Below, piece after piece: positions 1-7,847 of a stretch of 64,000 nucleotides of DNA. Numbering within the stretch: the first letter of the stretch is position 1; every line of letters starts with the position of its first letter. A program made the position numbers and the translations under genes. The notes under the pieces were generated by a model, which ran no database searches, was not told where the DNA came from, and was given only the letters and a program-made list of their open reading frames with translations. Source of the DNA: Planctomycetota bacterium (lineage in GTDB: Bacteria; Planctomycetota; Planctomycetia; Planctomycetales; Planctomycetaceae); contig JAFEBS010000074.1 in the NCBI GenBank assembly GCA_018242525.1, positions 1 through 64,000 of the forward strand, given 5' to 3'.

Positions 1-1
1 C

Positions 2-139
2 GAGGACGCCATAACCGTGGCACCCGATTCCCAATTTGAAAGCGGCGATGACTTCCTGCGATCGATCAGCGGTGGTCCGCGGTTGACGCATGTGATAGAT
101 TGGATCCGTGGGATTGGTATTCTGCGGAGTCGAGCATGA
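2..139 (+). CDS. 3' end of an unidentified upstream gene (partial)
   Basis: An open frame enters from the left edge and stays open for 45 codons to a TGA at 137-139. That TGA overlaps the next gene's ATG at 136 in an ATGA arrangement, which is typical of translationally coupled neighbours and is the main reason to call this a real gene end. The visible tail is mixed polar and hydrophobic, with a segment near HVIDWIRGIG close to its end. No family can be recognised from so short a piece. An alternative is that the frame is open by chance. Confidence 0.45.
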   Translation, partial: EDAITVAPDSQFESGDDFLRSISGGPRLTHVIDWIRGIGILRSRA

Positions 140-2598
140 GACGATGGGTGATGGCGGTCGGCACGATCTTCGGCCTGATTCCCGGGTTGTGCGTTGGGGC
201 TGAACCGGCGAACGTGGATCGGCAGGCGGCGACGGAATTCTTCGAGAAGAAGATTCGACCGCTGCTGGTGCAGCGCTGTGACGAATGCCATTCCACCGAC
301 AAGGCCGACGAGAGCGGGCATCTGGCCCTGGACAATCGAGCCTCATTCGTGGCCGGTGGAACGCGCGGTCCCGTGCTGGTCGCCGGAAAACCCGACGAAA
401 GCCTGCTGATCAAGGCCGTGCGGTATCTCGACCCGAAACTGCAGATGCCTCCGGAAGGAAAACTGGCCGACACGGAGATCGAACTGCTCTCGAAATGGGT
501 TCAGGACGGAGCGTTCATTCCCGACTATGGCCAGGATGCCGGCAACAAGCGGAACAAGTCAATCGATTGGGATGCCGCACGACAATTCTGGTCGTTTCGA
601 GCCTTGATTCGGCCGGACGTCCCGGTCGTCGAAACCGGCCAGCAGATCCACAACCCGATCGACGCATTTGTGACTCGGCCGTTGCGCGATGCGAAGCTGA
701 TTCCAGCGCCGACGGCGGACGGGCGGACATTAATCCGTAGACTCTCGTTCGATCTGCTCGGTTTGCCGCCGTCGCCGGACGAAGTGGCCGAGTTTCTGGC
801 GGACGAGCGTCCCGATGCGTACGAACGACTGGTGGATCGGCTGCTGGCCTCGCCGCATTTTGGCGAACGCTGGGCACGCTACTGGCTCGACCTGGCCCGC
901 TATGTCGACTTCACACCCGACTGGCAGAAAAACACCGATCGGGCCTGGATGTATCGGGACTGGGTGGTCCGGGCCTTCAATGAAGACCGCCCCTATGACG
1001 AATTCGTCCAGATGCAACTGGCGGCGGATCTGATCCCCGAAGGAGACCCACGGGACATCGCCGCGCTGGGGTTGCTGGGAGTCAGTCCGACCTATTGGAA
1101 AGAACTGAAGCTGGCCCCGTCCGTCATTGAAGTGATCGTGGCGGACGAATGGGACGAGCGGCTGGACACTGTCAGCCGGACGTTCCTGGGTCTGACCGTG
1201 GCCTGTGCCCGGTGTCACGACCACAAGTTTGATCCGGTCACGAGCAAAGACTATTACGCGTTGGCAGGCATCTTCGCAAGTACCCAGGTCGCCGATCGTC
1301 CGCTGCTTCCGTCGCCACTGGCTGAGCAGGTCGCCGAAGCGCGGGCAAAGCTGGACAAACTGCAGGAATCCTGGAAAAAGCAGAAGGAAAAGGAATCGGA
1401 CGAGGCCAGGAAGCTGCAGACGCAGATCGATGAACTGCGTCAGGCCAATCCGCAGATTGATGCCCTGCTGGCTCCCGTTGTGGAAGAGTCCAGCGTGTAT
1501 GTGGTTGCTGATGGACCGGATGCGACGAAGCTGGAATATCGCAAACATCAATCGCGTGATCTGCCCGTGTTTCGACGCGGCAACCCTGGCAACCCCGGGG
1601 AAATCGTCCCGCGACGATTTCTGGAACTGTTTGCGAACAGAGCGGACGGTGAACCGACGCTGGCCCCGTATGGTCAGGGCAGTGGCCGGCTGGAACTGGC
1701 CCATTCACTGGTGAATGAAGCGCGGCCGCTGACAGCCCGAGTGGTGGTGAATCGGATCTGGCTGAATCACTTCGGCAAAGGCCTGGTGAAAACACCGGGT
1801 GACTTCGGTCAGCAGGGGGACCGGCCATCGCATCCGGAACTGCTGGACTGGCTGGCCAGTGAACTGGTGAGCGAAGGTGCTGGCCCAGCGGGCAGCCCGT
1901 GGAAAAAGGGGGCTGACGCTCTCCGGGCGATCGATACTCAAGGAGAATCGATGGCCCTCCAAAGGGTCAGACCGCTTTTTCCACGGTGGTCCCTGAAACA
2001 CCTGCATCGATTGATGGTGACATCGGCAACCTACCGCCAGTCCAGTACGACAGGGGCAACCGCGACCGATCCGGAGAACCAGTTGCTGGCGCGGATGAAT
2101 CGACGTCGACTGGACATCGAACCGTGGCGCGATGCCATGCTCGCCGTGGCGGGAAACCTGGATGACCGGTTGGAGGGACCTGGCGCAGAACTGGATCAGA
2201 AGATCAATCACCGCCGCACACTGTATGGCCGCATCGGTCGCGATGAGCAGAATGACATGCTGCGGATCTTCGATTTTCCCCCGCCGACAACGCACAGTCC
2301 ATCCCGCGACAATTCCACCACTCCGTTGCAGCAATTGTTCGTCTTCAACAGCGATTTCGTCGAACAGCAGGCGACCACTCTGGCGGTCCGGTTGCTGGAA
2401 CCCGCGGACGCGACGGTGCCTCAACGAATTGAACGGTGTTATCAACTGTTGTTTCAGAGGGCACCGCGACCGGTGGAATTGCAACTGGGCGAACAATTCC
2501 TGGGACAATCGACCGGCAGCGAATCCACGGAACAGGATCGCTGGCGGTGGTATGTCCAGTCATTGTTCGGTTTGAATGAGTTTCTGTTTGTCGACTAG
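136..2598 (+). CDS. DUF1549/DUF1553 protein with N-terminal planctomycete cytochrome c motif
   Basis: Predicted 820-residue secreted protein. Residues 1-22 look like a signal peptide (MRRWVMAVG, then a hydrophobic run to VGAEP). A c-type haem motif CDECH follows at residues 48-52 in a PSCyt1-type domain (about 33-130), then DUF1549 (about 190-400, with a second CARCHDHKFDPV motif) and DUF1553 from about 530 to the end. The family is expanded in Planctomycetes and is usually paired with a DUF1501 protein, as here; its biochemical role is not established. The start at 136 is preferred over 100 because it precedes the signal peptide and overlaps the upstream stop (ATGA). Oddity: residues about 588-617 are encoded by a palindromic repeat in frame, placed where family members run directly from the LLDWLA segment to the WSLKHLHRL segment. 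Confidence 0.9.
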   Translation: MRRWVMAVGTIFGLIPGLCVGAEPANVDRQAATEFFEKKIRPLLVQRCDECHSTDKADESGHLALDNRASFVAGGTRGPVLVAGKPDESLLIKAVRYLDPKLQMPPEGKLADTEIELLSKWVQDGAFIPDYGQDAGNKRNKSIDWDAARQFWSFRALIRPDVPVVETGQQIHNPIDAFVTRPLRDAKLIPAPTADGRTLIRRLSFDLLGLPPSPDEVAEFLADERPDAYERLVDRLLASPHFGERWARYWLDLARYVDFTPDWQKNTDRAWMYRDWVVRAFNEDRPYDEFVQMQLAADLIPEGDPRDIAALGLLGVSPTYWKELKLAPSVIEVIVADEWDERLDTVSRTFLGLTVACARCHDHKFDPVTSKDYYALAGIFASTQVADRPLLPSPLAEQVAEARAKLDKLQESWKKQKEKESDEARKLQTQIDELRQANPQIDALLAPVVEESSVYVVADGPDATKLEYRKHQSRDLPVFRRGNPGNPGEIVPRRFLELFANRADGEPTLAPYGQGSGRLELAHSLVNEARPLTARVVVNRIWLNHFGKGLVKTPGDFGQQGDRPSHPELLDWLASELVSEGAGPAGSPWKKGADALRAIDTQGESMALQRVRPLFPRWSLKHLHRLMVTSATYRQSSTTGATATDPENQLLARMNRRRLDIEPWRDAMLAVAGNLDDRLEGPGAELDQKINHRRTLYGRIGRDEQNDMLRIFDFPPPTTHSPSRDNSTTPLQQLFVFNSDFVEQQATTLAVRLLEPADATVPQRIERCYQLLFQRAPRPVELQLGEQFLGQSTGSESTEQDRWRWYVQSLFGLNEFLFVD
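1897..1986 (+). repeat. 90-bp palindromic element inserted in frame in the DUF1553 domain
   Basis: The outer arms 1897-1917 and 1966-1986 are inverted repeats matching at 19 of 21 positions (ccgtggaaaaag paired with ctttttccacgg). Inner parts also pair (gggcgatcgat with atcgatggccc), so most of the 90 bp can fold into one hairpin. The length is 30 codons and keeps the frame. The translated insert begins PWKK and ends PLFPR, and the complementary strand also reads open as PWKK...PLFPR. Half-elements with the same ccgtggaa-aaggggc core lie near 2602-2620 and 9317-9336. Mobility is inferred; the inverted repeat and frame are seen directly. Confidence 0.8.
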
Positions 2599-2638
2599 CA
2601 GTCCGTGGAAGAAGGGGCGGGGGTATCAGGCGTCAATC

Positions 2639-4000
2639 ATGCAACAGTTTCCAACTCGCCGACAGATGATCCAGACGATGGGTGGCGGCCTGGGGGCCAT
2701 CGGCCTGGCCGGATTGCTGAACTCGACGCACGCCAACGAACTCGCCCCGCACACGCAACCCCGGGCGAAACGGGTGATCCAGTTGTTTATGAACGGCGGC
2801 CCGTTCGGACCCGACTTCTTCGACCCGAAACCAGGTTTGACGAAGTTTGAGGGACAGCGTCCGGCGGAACTGGACGGGTTCCGGACTGAACGCAAGACCG
2901 CTGGTTTGTTGCCGTCACCGTTTTCGTTTGAACCGCGTGGCGAGAGCGGCGTGCCGGTGAGTGAACTGCTGCCTCAACTGGGTGGCTGCATCGACGACAT
3001 CTGCGTGCTGCGCTCGGTGTATACGGATAATCCGAATCACGGACCGGCCCTGCTGCTGATGAACAACGGAACGATCGTTCCGACCCGTCCCAGCATGGGG
3101 TCGTGGTTCTCGTACGGCCTGGGGACCGAGAATGAAAGTCTGCCTGGCTACGTGGTCTTGTGTCCGGGACGACCGGTCCGGTTTTCGATCCTGTGGAGCA
3201 GTGCGTTTCTGCCGGGCGAACACCAGGGGACGTACATCAATCACTCCAACCTCGACCCGCAAAAACTCATTCCATTCCTGCGAAACAAGTCACTTTCCCC
3301 GGAACTGCAGGTTCGGCAACTGGATCTGATGCGCACGTTGAACGAACAGCACCTTTCGGAGCGTGAAGGAGATTCACAACTGGATGCCCGGATCACGGCG
3401 ATGGAAACGGCCTACCGGATGCAGTTTGCCGCCACGGAAGCGTTCGACCTGAATCGCGAATCGCAAAGTATCCGCGAAGAGTACGGAACCGGACATTTTG
3501 CCAACGGATGTCTGCTGGCCCGGCGTCTGGCCGAACGCGGGGTTCGGTTTACTCAAGTCTATTATGGCGATGGCCAGCCCTGGGATACTCACAGCGACCA
3601 TAACAACGCCGTCAAGAAGCTGGCGAAGGACATCGATCAACCGATGGCCGCATTGCTCCGTGATTTGAAACGTCGTGGGATGCTGGAAGAAACACTGGTG
3701 ATCTGGGGCGGCGAATTCGGTCGGACGCCAACGACCGAAAACGGAAACGGCCGTGACCACAATCACTACGGGTTCACCATGTGGATGGCCGGCGGCGGGA
3801 TCCGCGGCGGCATGACGTATGGAGAAACCGACGACTTCGGATTCCAGGCCGTCCACAACCGGGTCCACATCCACGACCTGCACGCCACCATCCTGCATCA
3901 GTTGGGCCTGAACCACGAACGCCTGACCTATCGATACGCCGGCCGGGATTTTCGATTGACAGATGTGGCAGGGAAGGTCATTCGCGAGGTGATTGCGTAG
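2639..4000 (+). CDS. DUF1501 domain protein with Tat-type signal
   Basis: Predicted 453-residue exported protein. The N-terminus (MQQFPTRRQMIQTMGGG, then a hydrophobic stretch) resembles a twin-arginine leader, although the RR is followed by QM rather than the strict SRRxFLK. The remainder is the DUF1501 (sulfatase-like fold) domain, with family segments GGPFGPDFFDPKP near the start, DTHSDHNN in the middle, and GGEFGRTP...GRDHNHYGFTMWMAGGG near the end. It follows the DUF1549/1553 gene by 40 bp; this pairing is a hallmark of planctomycete genomes and suggests joint work in the periplasm, possibly on polysaccharides (inference). An earlier in-frame ATG at 2576 would overlap the previous gene and translate a fragment of the palindromic repeat, so 2639 was chosen. 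Confidence 0.92.
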   Translation: MQQFPTRRQMIQTMGGGLGAIGLAGLLNSTHANELAPHTQPRAKRVIQLFMNGGPFGPDFFDPKPGLTKFEGQRPAELDGFRTERKTAGLLPSPFSFEPRGESGVPVSELLPQLGGCIDDICVLRSVYTDNPNHGPALLLMNNGTIVPTRPSMGSWFSYGLGTENESLPGYVVLCPGRPVRFSILWSSAFLPGEHQGTYINHSNLDPQKLIPFLRNKSLSPELQVRQLDLMRTLNEQHLSEREGDSQLDARITAMETAYRMQFAATEAFDLNRESQSIREEYGTGHFANGCLLARRLAERGVRFTQVYYGDGQPWDTHSDHNNAVKKLAKDIDQPMAALLRDLKRRGMLEETLVIWGGEFGRTPTTENGNGRDHNHYGFTMWMAGGGIRGGMTYGETDDFGFQAVHNRVHIHDLHATILHQLGLNHERLTYRYAGRDFRLTDVAGKVIREVIA

Positions 4001-4004
4001 GTCA

Positions 4005-4081
4005 GTGAGCGGCACGGCGCTAGCCGCCGGTTCCTCGGACCACGTCAAAAACGCACCCGCGGCTAGCGCCGTGCGGCTCAC
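4005..4081. repeat. REPIN copy 1 (77 bp)
   Basis: Two diverged REP arms face each other. The left arm begins gtgagcggcacggcgctagc and continues gccggttc (arm type B); the right arm, read on the minus strand, begins gtgagccgcacggcgctagc and continues gcgggtg (arm type A). The copy starts 4 bp after the DUF1501 stop. Past the A arm the minus strand reads CATGGCACCTG before TTGTGAGCC, an extension shared with other copies. A degenerate second motif, tgtaatccgaagc, follows at about 4095. Confidence 0.9.
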
Positions 4082-4273
4082 AAGGCAGGTGCCATGTAAT
4101 CCGAAGCTTCAGCGCGTCAGGCTTCGAGAAACCCTGCTAATCAGGGTATTAGAAGTAAATATCCCAAGACAATTACACTACAATGACGCGAACTCAATCG
4201 TTCGGGCAAGTGCCAGAACCGCAGAGAGATCGCCTTGATATCATCCCAACCCAAGACACGTGGATCGCATCCA

Positions 4274-4882
4274 ATGAGCAATCCCACAAACAACGCCAGG
4301 AGCGACGCAGCGAACTCCCTTGTGAGCGGCAAGGTGCCAGCCGCCGGTTCTGAGGGACGGGATTTGAATTCACGGGCGGCGGGCTCAGTGCCGCTCACGA
4401 ATGGTCCGTTCGATCCCGTCACGCTGTTCATCACATTTACGACATACGGAACGTGGCTTCCCGGCGACCGTCGAGGTTGGCGCAAATGGAAAACGGGTGC
4501 GCAGCCGTCACAACCGTTGCTTGAAAACTGGTGTCGCGAACGAATGCAGGAGCAGCCTCTGTTACTAAGTGAGCCACACCGCAAGAAAGTTGAAGCCGTC
4601 ATTCGCGATCACGCGAAGATCCGCGGTTGGTTGTTGCATGCCGTTTCCGTGAGATCCAATCATGTCCACATTGCCGTCACGGTCGATGGATCTCCCAAAC
4701 GCGCCCGCGATCAATTCAAGGCGAACGCGACTCGCGTTTTGCGTGAACCACCGCACGCGATTGCGAACGACAAGATCTGGACGAAGGGCGGAGACATCCA
4801 GTTTGTCGACACGGACGACGGCCTGCACCAAGTCGTCATTTACATCACGGAAGCGCAGGACAGAATGGATCGCGTCCATTGA
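4274..4882 (+). CDS. REP-associated HUH (Y1, IS200-like) transposase, RAYT type
   Basis: Predicted single-strand DNA transposase of the Y1 superfamily, 202 residues from this start. Visible motifs are ITFTTYGTWLPGD (about 53-65), the metal-binding HUH motif within SNHVHIAV (H130, H132), and the likely nucleophile Y190 in IYITEAQD. Stand-alone proteins of this kind are not flanked by IS ends but associate with REP palindromes; here four such palindromes lie within 1.1 kb. Residues 17-42 are translated from a degenerate REPIN, and the conserved domain starts only after it. Start choice is open: ATG 4274, TTG 4235, or GTG 4388 inside the right REP arm, which would give a 164-residue protein close to the domain size. 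No strong ribosome-binding site settles it. Seen: motifs and repeats. Inferred: that it mobilises these REPINs. Confidence 0.85.
   Translation: MSNPTNNARSDAANSLVSGKVPAAGSEGRDLNSRAAGSVPLTNGPFDPVTLFITFTTYGTWLPGDRRGWRKWKTGAQPSQPLLENWCRERMQEQPLLLSEPHRKKVEAVIRDHAKIRGWLLHAVSVRSNHVHIAVTVDGSPKRARDQFKANATRVLREPPHAIANDKIWTKGGDIQFVDTDDGLHQVVIYITEAQDRMDRVH
4322..4398. repeat. REPIN copy 2, degenerate, inside the RAYT reading frame
   Basis: A 77-bp inverted pair with outer arms gtgagcggcaaggtgccagc and, on the minus strand, gtgagcggcactgagcccgc. It has the same length and terminal gtgagcggca as the intact copies, but the central ggcgctagc is decayed. It is read through as residues 17-42 of the transposase gene, or forms its leader if translation starts at GTG 4388. 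Confidence 0.7.
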
Positions 4883-4907
4883 GCTGTCCATGTACGGCAC
4901 GTGGTTT

Positions 4908-4985
4908 GTGAGCCGCACGGCGCTAGCCGCGGGTGGTGTTCGGCAACGCTTTGGAGGAACCGCCGGCTAGCGCCTTGCCGCTCAC
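4908..4985. repeat. REPIN copy 3 (78 bp)
   Basis: Arm A (gtgagccgcacggcgctagc, then gcgggtg) on the left and arm B inverted on the right (ggctagcgccttgccgctcac). It lies 26 bp after the transposase stop, in the same orientation as copies 4 and 5. The spacer between arms (gtgttcggcaacgctttggagg) is of the subtype shared by copies 3-5. TACGGCACGTGG precedes the A arm. Confidence 0.92.
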
Positions 4986-5018
4986 ATGTGCTTTGAATCG
5001 ACAAATGGCATGGTGTTT

Positions 5019-5096
5019 GTGAGCCGCACGGCGCTAGCCGCGGGTGGTGTTGTGCAGTGTTCCGGAAGAACCGGCGGCTAGCGCCTTGCCGCTCGC
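5019..5096. repeat. REPIN copy 4 (78 bp)
   Basis: Same A-to-B layout as copy 3, starting 33 bp after it. The terminal base pair of the B arm is changed (gctcgc instead of gctcac). The sequence before the A arm is AATGGCATGGTGTTT, again matching the conserved A-side extension. Together with copy 3 it fills the whole gap between the transposase gene and the next, convergent gene. Confidence 0.92.
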
Positions 5097-5141
5097 GAGT
5101 GCACCGTCGCGAGTACGCCGGGCTACTTCGCCGAGTACGAC

Positions 5142-6407
5142 TTATTCGGATGTGACATCGAATTCGAGGCGGTATCCCTTGTCGAAGCGTTTCCACCAGT
5201 AGAGGCACCACGGTCCGATTTCCTGGATGGGACCTATCTTCACTGTCGCTGCAGAATCACGAGAATACTCTTCAAAAACGGAAGCGACGTCGAGCAGATT
5301 CCAAGCATAGTGGTGTACGCGGCGGAAGATTTCTCGCTCGACAACCCAGCTTTCAAGCCATGCGTCGCCGTGGATTGTCGGTCCAAGCTCGGTCAACAAC
5401 CTGGCTTCCTTTTCGGTGAAGTCCAGACGACTCGTTCGATGATTATCAGTAACCAATGGAGTTGGTGACACACAAACGGTCGTGCGAAGCCGGAGTGCTT
5501 TCTCATCCAATTTCACAAGCACACCCGATTCGAGACATCGTAGAATCGCCTGATACGCATCCTGGCTCGATATGCGCAGCTTCAAAACTGACTTTGCGAG
5601 AATTGTGGAAGAACGGACCACGTGCCTGATGTCATAGGAACCCCATTTCGCGAGCGTCAGCAGGACGCACCATTCATTGGGATCCATGCCAAATCTCTTG
5701 CAGCGACGGCGCAGTTGGGATCGATCCAGCCCATCAGATTCGCCACTCCGGAAAAATGATGCCCCGCCACCTCCCATGTAACCTTGCCACTTGTACTCTT
5801 GAACCGCATCAAAAGACCAACCTCTTTGCGGTGGGCTCCACGATGCGAGACGGATTTGATCGAGTGCGACCGGCCGAGTCATCGACGTGACCTGTTGTTC
5901 TTTTCGCAGTCGATCGCGGTGGCGACTCATGGCGGTCCGGGAGACAAACGTCCATCGCGTTTTGATCTCGACAGCATCCCGATATCCGAACCCTCGACGA
6001 TAGGGCAGGGGGGTGAGATCGGATTGAAGGGTCTCAATGGCGCGCCAGACCTTGGCACCGAGTTCGGTGAAATCAACCGTTCCAGGATTTGGAAATCCGT
6101 AGATGGGACCGATGCAGTCTCGATCCAGCTCGTGCTTGATTCGCTTCAGATCCGATGTCGAGATGATTTGGATCAAACCTCGCTTGAGGCATGATCGAGC
6201 GGCCTTTGACGTCTCCTCAATCGTCACTCGTTGATCGAGCGCATAGTCGGGACTCGCGGCGAACTTTCCCAAGCTGCTCGGGAGGTGGTGGCAACCAAAA
6301 TGAATATGATTCAGGATGGCATATTCGGCATCGCTGATTCCGAGCTCTTCGAGCAACAGCCGTGTTTGAGCGCGTTCGTGCTCTGTGACTGCATTGGGGA
6401 TGATCAT
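5142..6407 (-). CDS. Unknown 421-residue protein with an internal tandem duplication
   Basis: No family recognised. The sequence is soluble-looking, rich in charged and aromatic residues, with no signal peptide or membrane segment. It appears to consist of two diverged copies of a unit of about 217 residues. Aligned landmarks, first then second copy: LGISDAEYAIL (22-32) with FGMDPNEWCVL (239-249); EETSKAARSCLKRGLI (64-79) with SQDAYQAILRCLESGVL (281-297); DFTELGAKVW (112-121) with DFTEKEARLL (329-338). The constant offset supports a real duplication. The alternating helical and short-strand character could be winged-helix-like, but this is a guess. The gene stands alone between REPIN clusters and is convergent with the transposase gene. 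Confidence 0.7.
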   Translation of the reverse strand: MIIPNAVTEHERAQTRLLLEELGISDAEYAILNHIHFGCHHLPSSLGKFAASPDYALDQRVTIEETSKAARSCLKRGLIQIISTSDLKRIKHELDRDCIGPIYGFPNPGTVDFTELGAKVWRAIETLQSDLTPLPYRRGFGYRDAVEIKTRWTFVSRTAMSRHRDRLRKEQQVTSMTRPVALDQIRLASWSPPQRGWSFDAVQEYKWQGYMGGGGASFFRSGESDGLDRSQLRRRCKRFGMDPNEWCVLLTLAKWGSYDIRHVVRSSTILAKSVLKLRISSQDAYQAILRCLESGVLVKLDEKALRLRTTVCVSPTPLVTDNHRTSRLDFTEKEARLLTELGPTIHGDAWLESWVVEREIFRRVHHYAWNLLDVASVFEEYSRDSAATVKIGPIQEIGPWCLYWWKRFDKGYRLEFDVTSE

Positions 6408-6526
6408 TCGTGGACGGCCGCAGGCCGTGCATTGGAGAAGTTTCAGATCGCTCGAATGACGTCGAGCGAGTATTCAGTCTAAACGACTTTGACAGCGTTG
6501 GCTAGCGTGAAATGGCACGTTGTATG

Positions 6527-6604
6527 TGAGCCGCACGGCGCTAGCCGCGGGTGGTGTTCGGCAGTGTGCCGGAGGAACCGGCGGCTAGCGCCTTGCCGCT
6601 CACA
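6527..6604. repeat. REPIN copy 5 (78 bp)
   Basis: Complete A-to-B REPIN, nearly identical to copies 3 and 4, upstream of the unknown gene and before mannonate dehydratase. It is preceded by AAATGGCACGTTGTA, the clearest version of the A-side extension. The rest of the 6408-6788 gap shows no convincing gene. Confidence 0.92.
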
Positions 6605-6788
6605 CGTGGGTCACTCACGAGCGCGACGGGCATGCGTCCGGCAATGCCTGGATTCGGAATTCCGGAACCCAAATTCATTTGACCCCGGGTTCGTTGTCGC
6701 GTTTGGATACCGGAACGTTCGTTGATACGATTCGTGCTTTCCATGTCCCGACGTTGTTCATGATCGCCAGAGAGGGCCGTGCATTCCC

Positions 6789-7778
6789 ATGCGACTTGCC
6801 ACCGTTTTGACCCCGATGTCTCCTGAAAACCTCACGCTGGCGGCTCAGTGTGGAGTGACTGATGTTGTCGGCCGGTATCCTGGAACGAAGCTGGACGACC
6901 TGCTGCGCATGCGGGATCAGGTGGAATCGTACGGGATGCGACTGGCCACCGTGGAAGGCTATCTGCCGATCGAGAACCTGAAACTCGGTCGCGACGATGG
7001 GACCGAACTGGCCGCGATGAAGACCTTGCTGGGGAACATGCAGCAGGTTGGAGTGAAGATTCTCTGCTACAACTTCATGGCGGGAACCGACTGGGTCCGG
7101 ACTCGACTGGACGCCCCCGAGCGGGGTGGGGCCAAAGTGACGGCTTTTGATCTGGCTGAAGTTGAATGCGCCATGTCGCTGAACCAAAGCCGGTCCGGCC
7201 CGCGGGATGAAGGGCACAATGCCCGCGCCGGCGGTAGCGACGAAATCACGGCGGAACAGTTGTGGCAGAACCTGGAGCGGTTTCTGCGTGAACTGGTTCC
7301 CGCGGCCGAGCAGACGGGGGTGACGCTGTGCATGCATCCGGACGATCCGCCGTTGCTGCAGTTGCACGGCAAGGCCCGGATCATGAATTCGGTCGACAAC
7401 TTCGAGCGGTTGGTGAATCTGGTCCCCAGTCCGGCGAACGCCATCTGTTTCTGCCAGGGAACTTTTGCCGCGATGGGCTGCGACATCCCCGCCTCCATTC
7501 GTCGCCTGGGCCGGCACATTCAATACGTCCATTTCCGCGATGTCCGGGGGACGCGTGAGAACTTTGTGGAGACGTTTCACGACAACGGTCCGACCGACAT
7601 GGCCGCGGCGATGCAAGCCTATCGGGACGTCGGCTTCACCGGTCCGATGCGTCCCGATCATGTCCCACAATTGTACGGCGAAGATGACGGCGAACCCGGT
7701 TACACGATGCTGGGGCGGCTGTTCGCCTATGGTTATATGCGCGGTCTGATGCATGCCGTTGGCCAGCCACCAACCTGA
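6789..7778 (+). CDS. uxuA: Mannonate dehydratase (EC 4.2.1.8)
   Basis: Predicted to dehydrate D-mannonate to 2-keto-3-deoxy-D-gluconate in hexuronate catabolism; cytosolic, TIM-barrel, requiring a divalent metal (Mn or Fe in the family). Recognisable blocks are CYNFMAGTDWVRTRLD near residue 95, LCMHPDDPP near 180, CFCQGTF near 220, VHFRDV and FHDNGPTDMAAAM near 245-275, and RPDHVPQL...GEPGYTMLGRLFAYGYMRGL at the C-terminus. At 329 residues it is shorter than the E. coli enzyme (394). The segment between the RGGAKVTAFDLAEVE block and TAEQLW carries a polar stretch that may be an extra loop. No other uronate genes are adjacent; the next gene, 69 bp downstream, is an Nramp-like membrane protein. 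Confidence 0.88.
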   Translation: MRLATVLTPMSPENLTLAAQCGVTDVVGRYPGTKLDDLLRMRDQVESYGMRLATVEGYLPIENLKLGRDDGTELAAMKTLLGNMQQVGVKILCYNFMAGTDWVRTRLDAPERGGAKVTAFDLAEVECAMSLNQSRSGPRDEGHNARAGGSDEITAEQLWQNLERFLRELVPAAEQTGVTLCMHPDDPPLLQLHGKARIMNSVDNFERLVNLVPSPANAICFCQGTFAAMGCDIPASIRRLGRHIQYVHFRDVRGTRENFVETFHDNGPTDMAAAMQAYRDVGFTGPMRPDHVPQLYGEDDGEPGYTMLGRLFAYGYMRGLMHAVGQPPT

Positions 7779-7847
7779 TTCGTGTCACGTCTCGCCCTGT
7801 TTGTCAGATAGTCCATTTCGTTCCGCTCTTTCTGCACGAGGTTCACT

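Noticed and set aside
4005..5096. Possible insertion sequence with terminal inverted repeats
   Set aside because: The palindromes are complete units found alone elsewhere, not a matched pair of IS ends, and the HUH transposase family does not use terminal inverted repeats.
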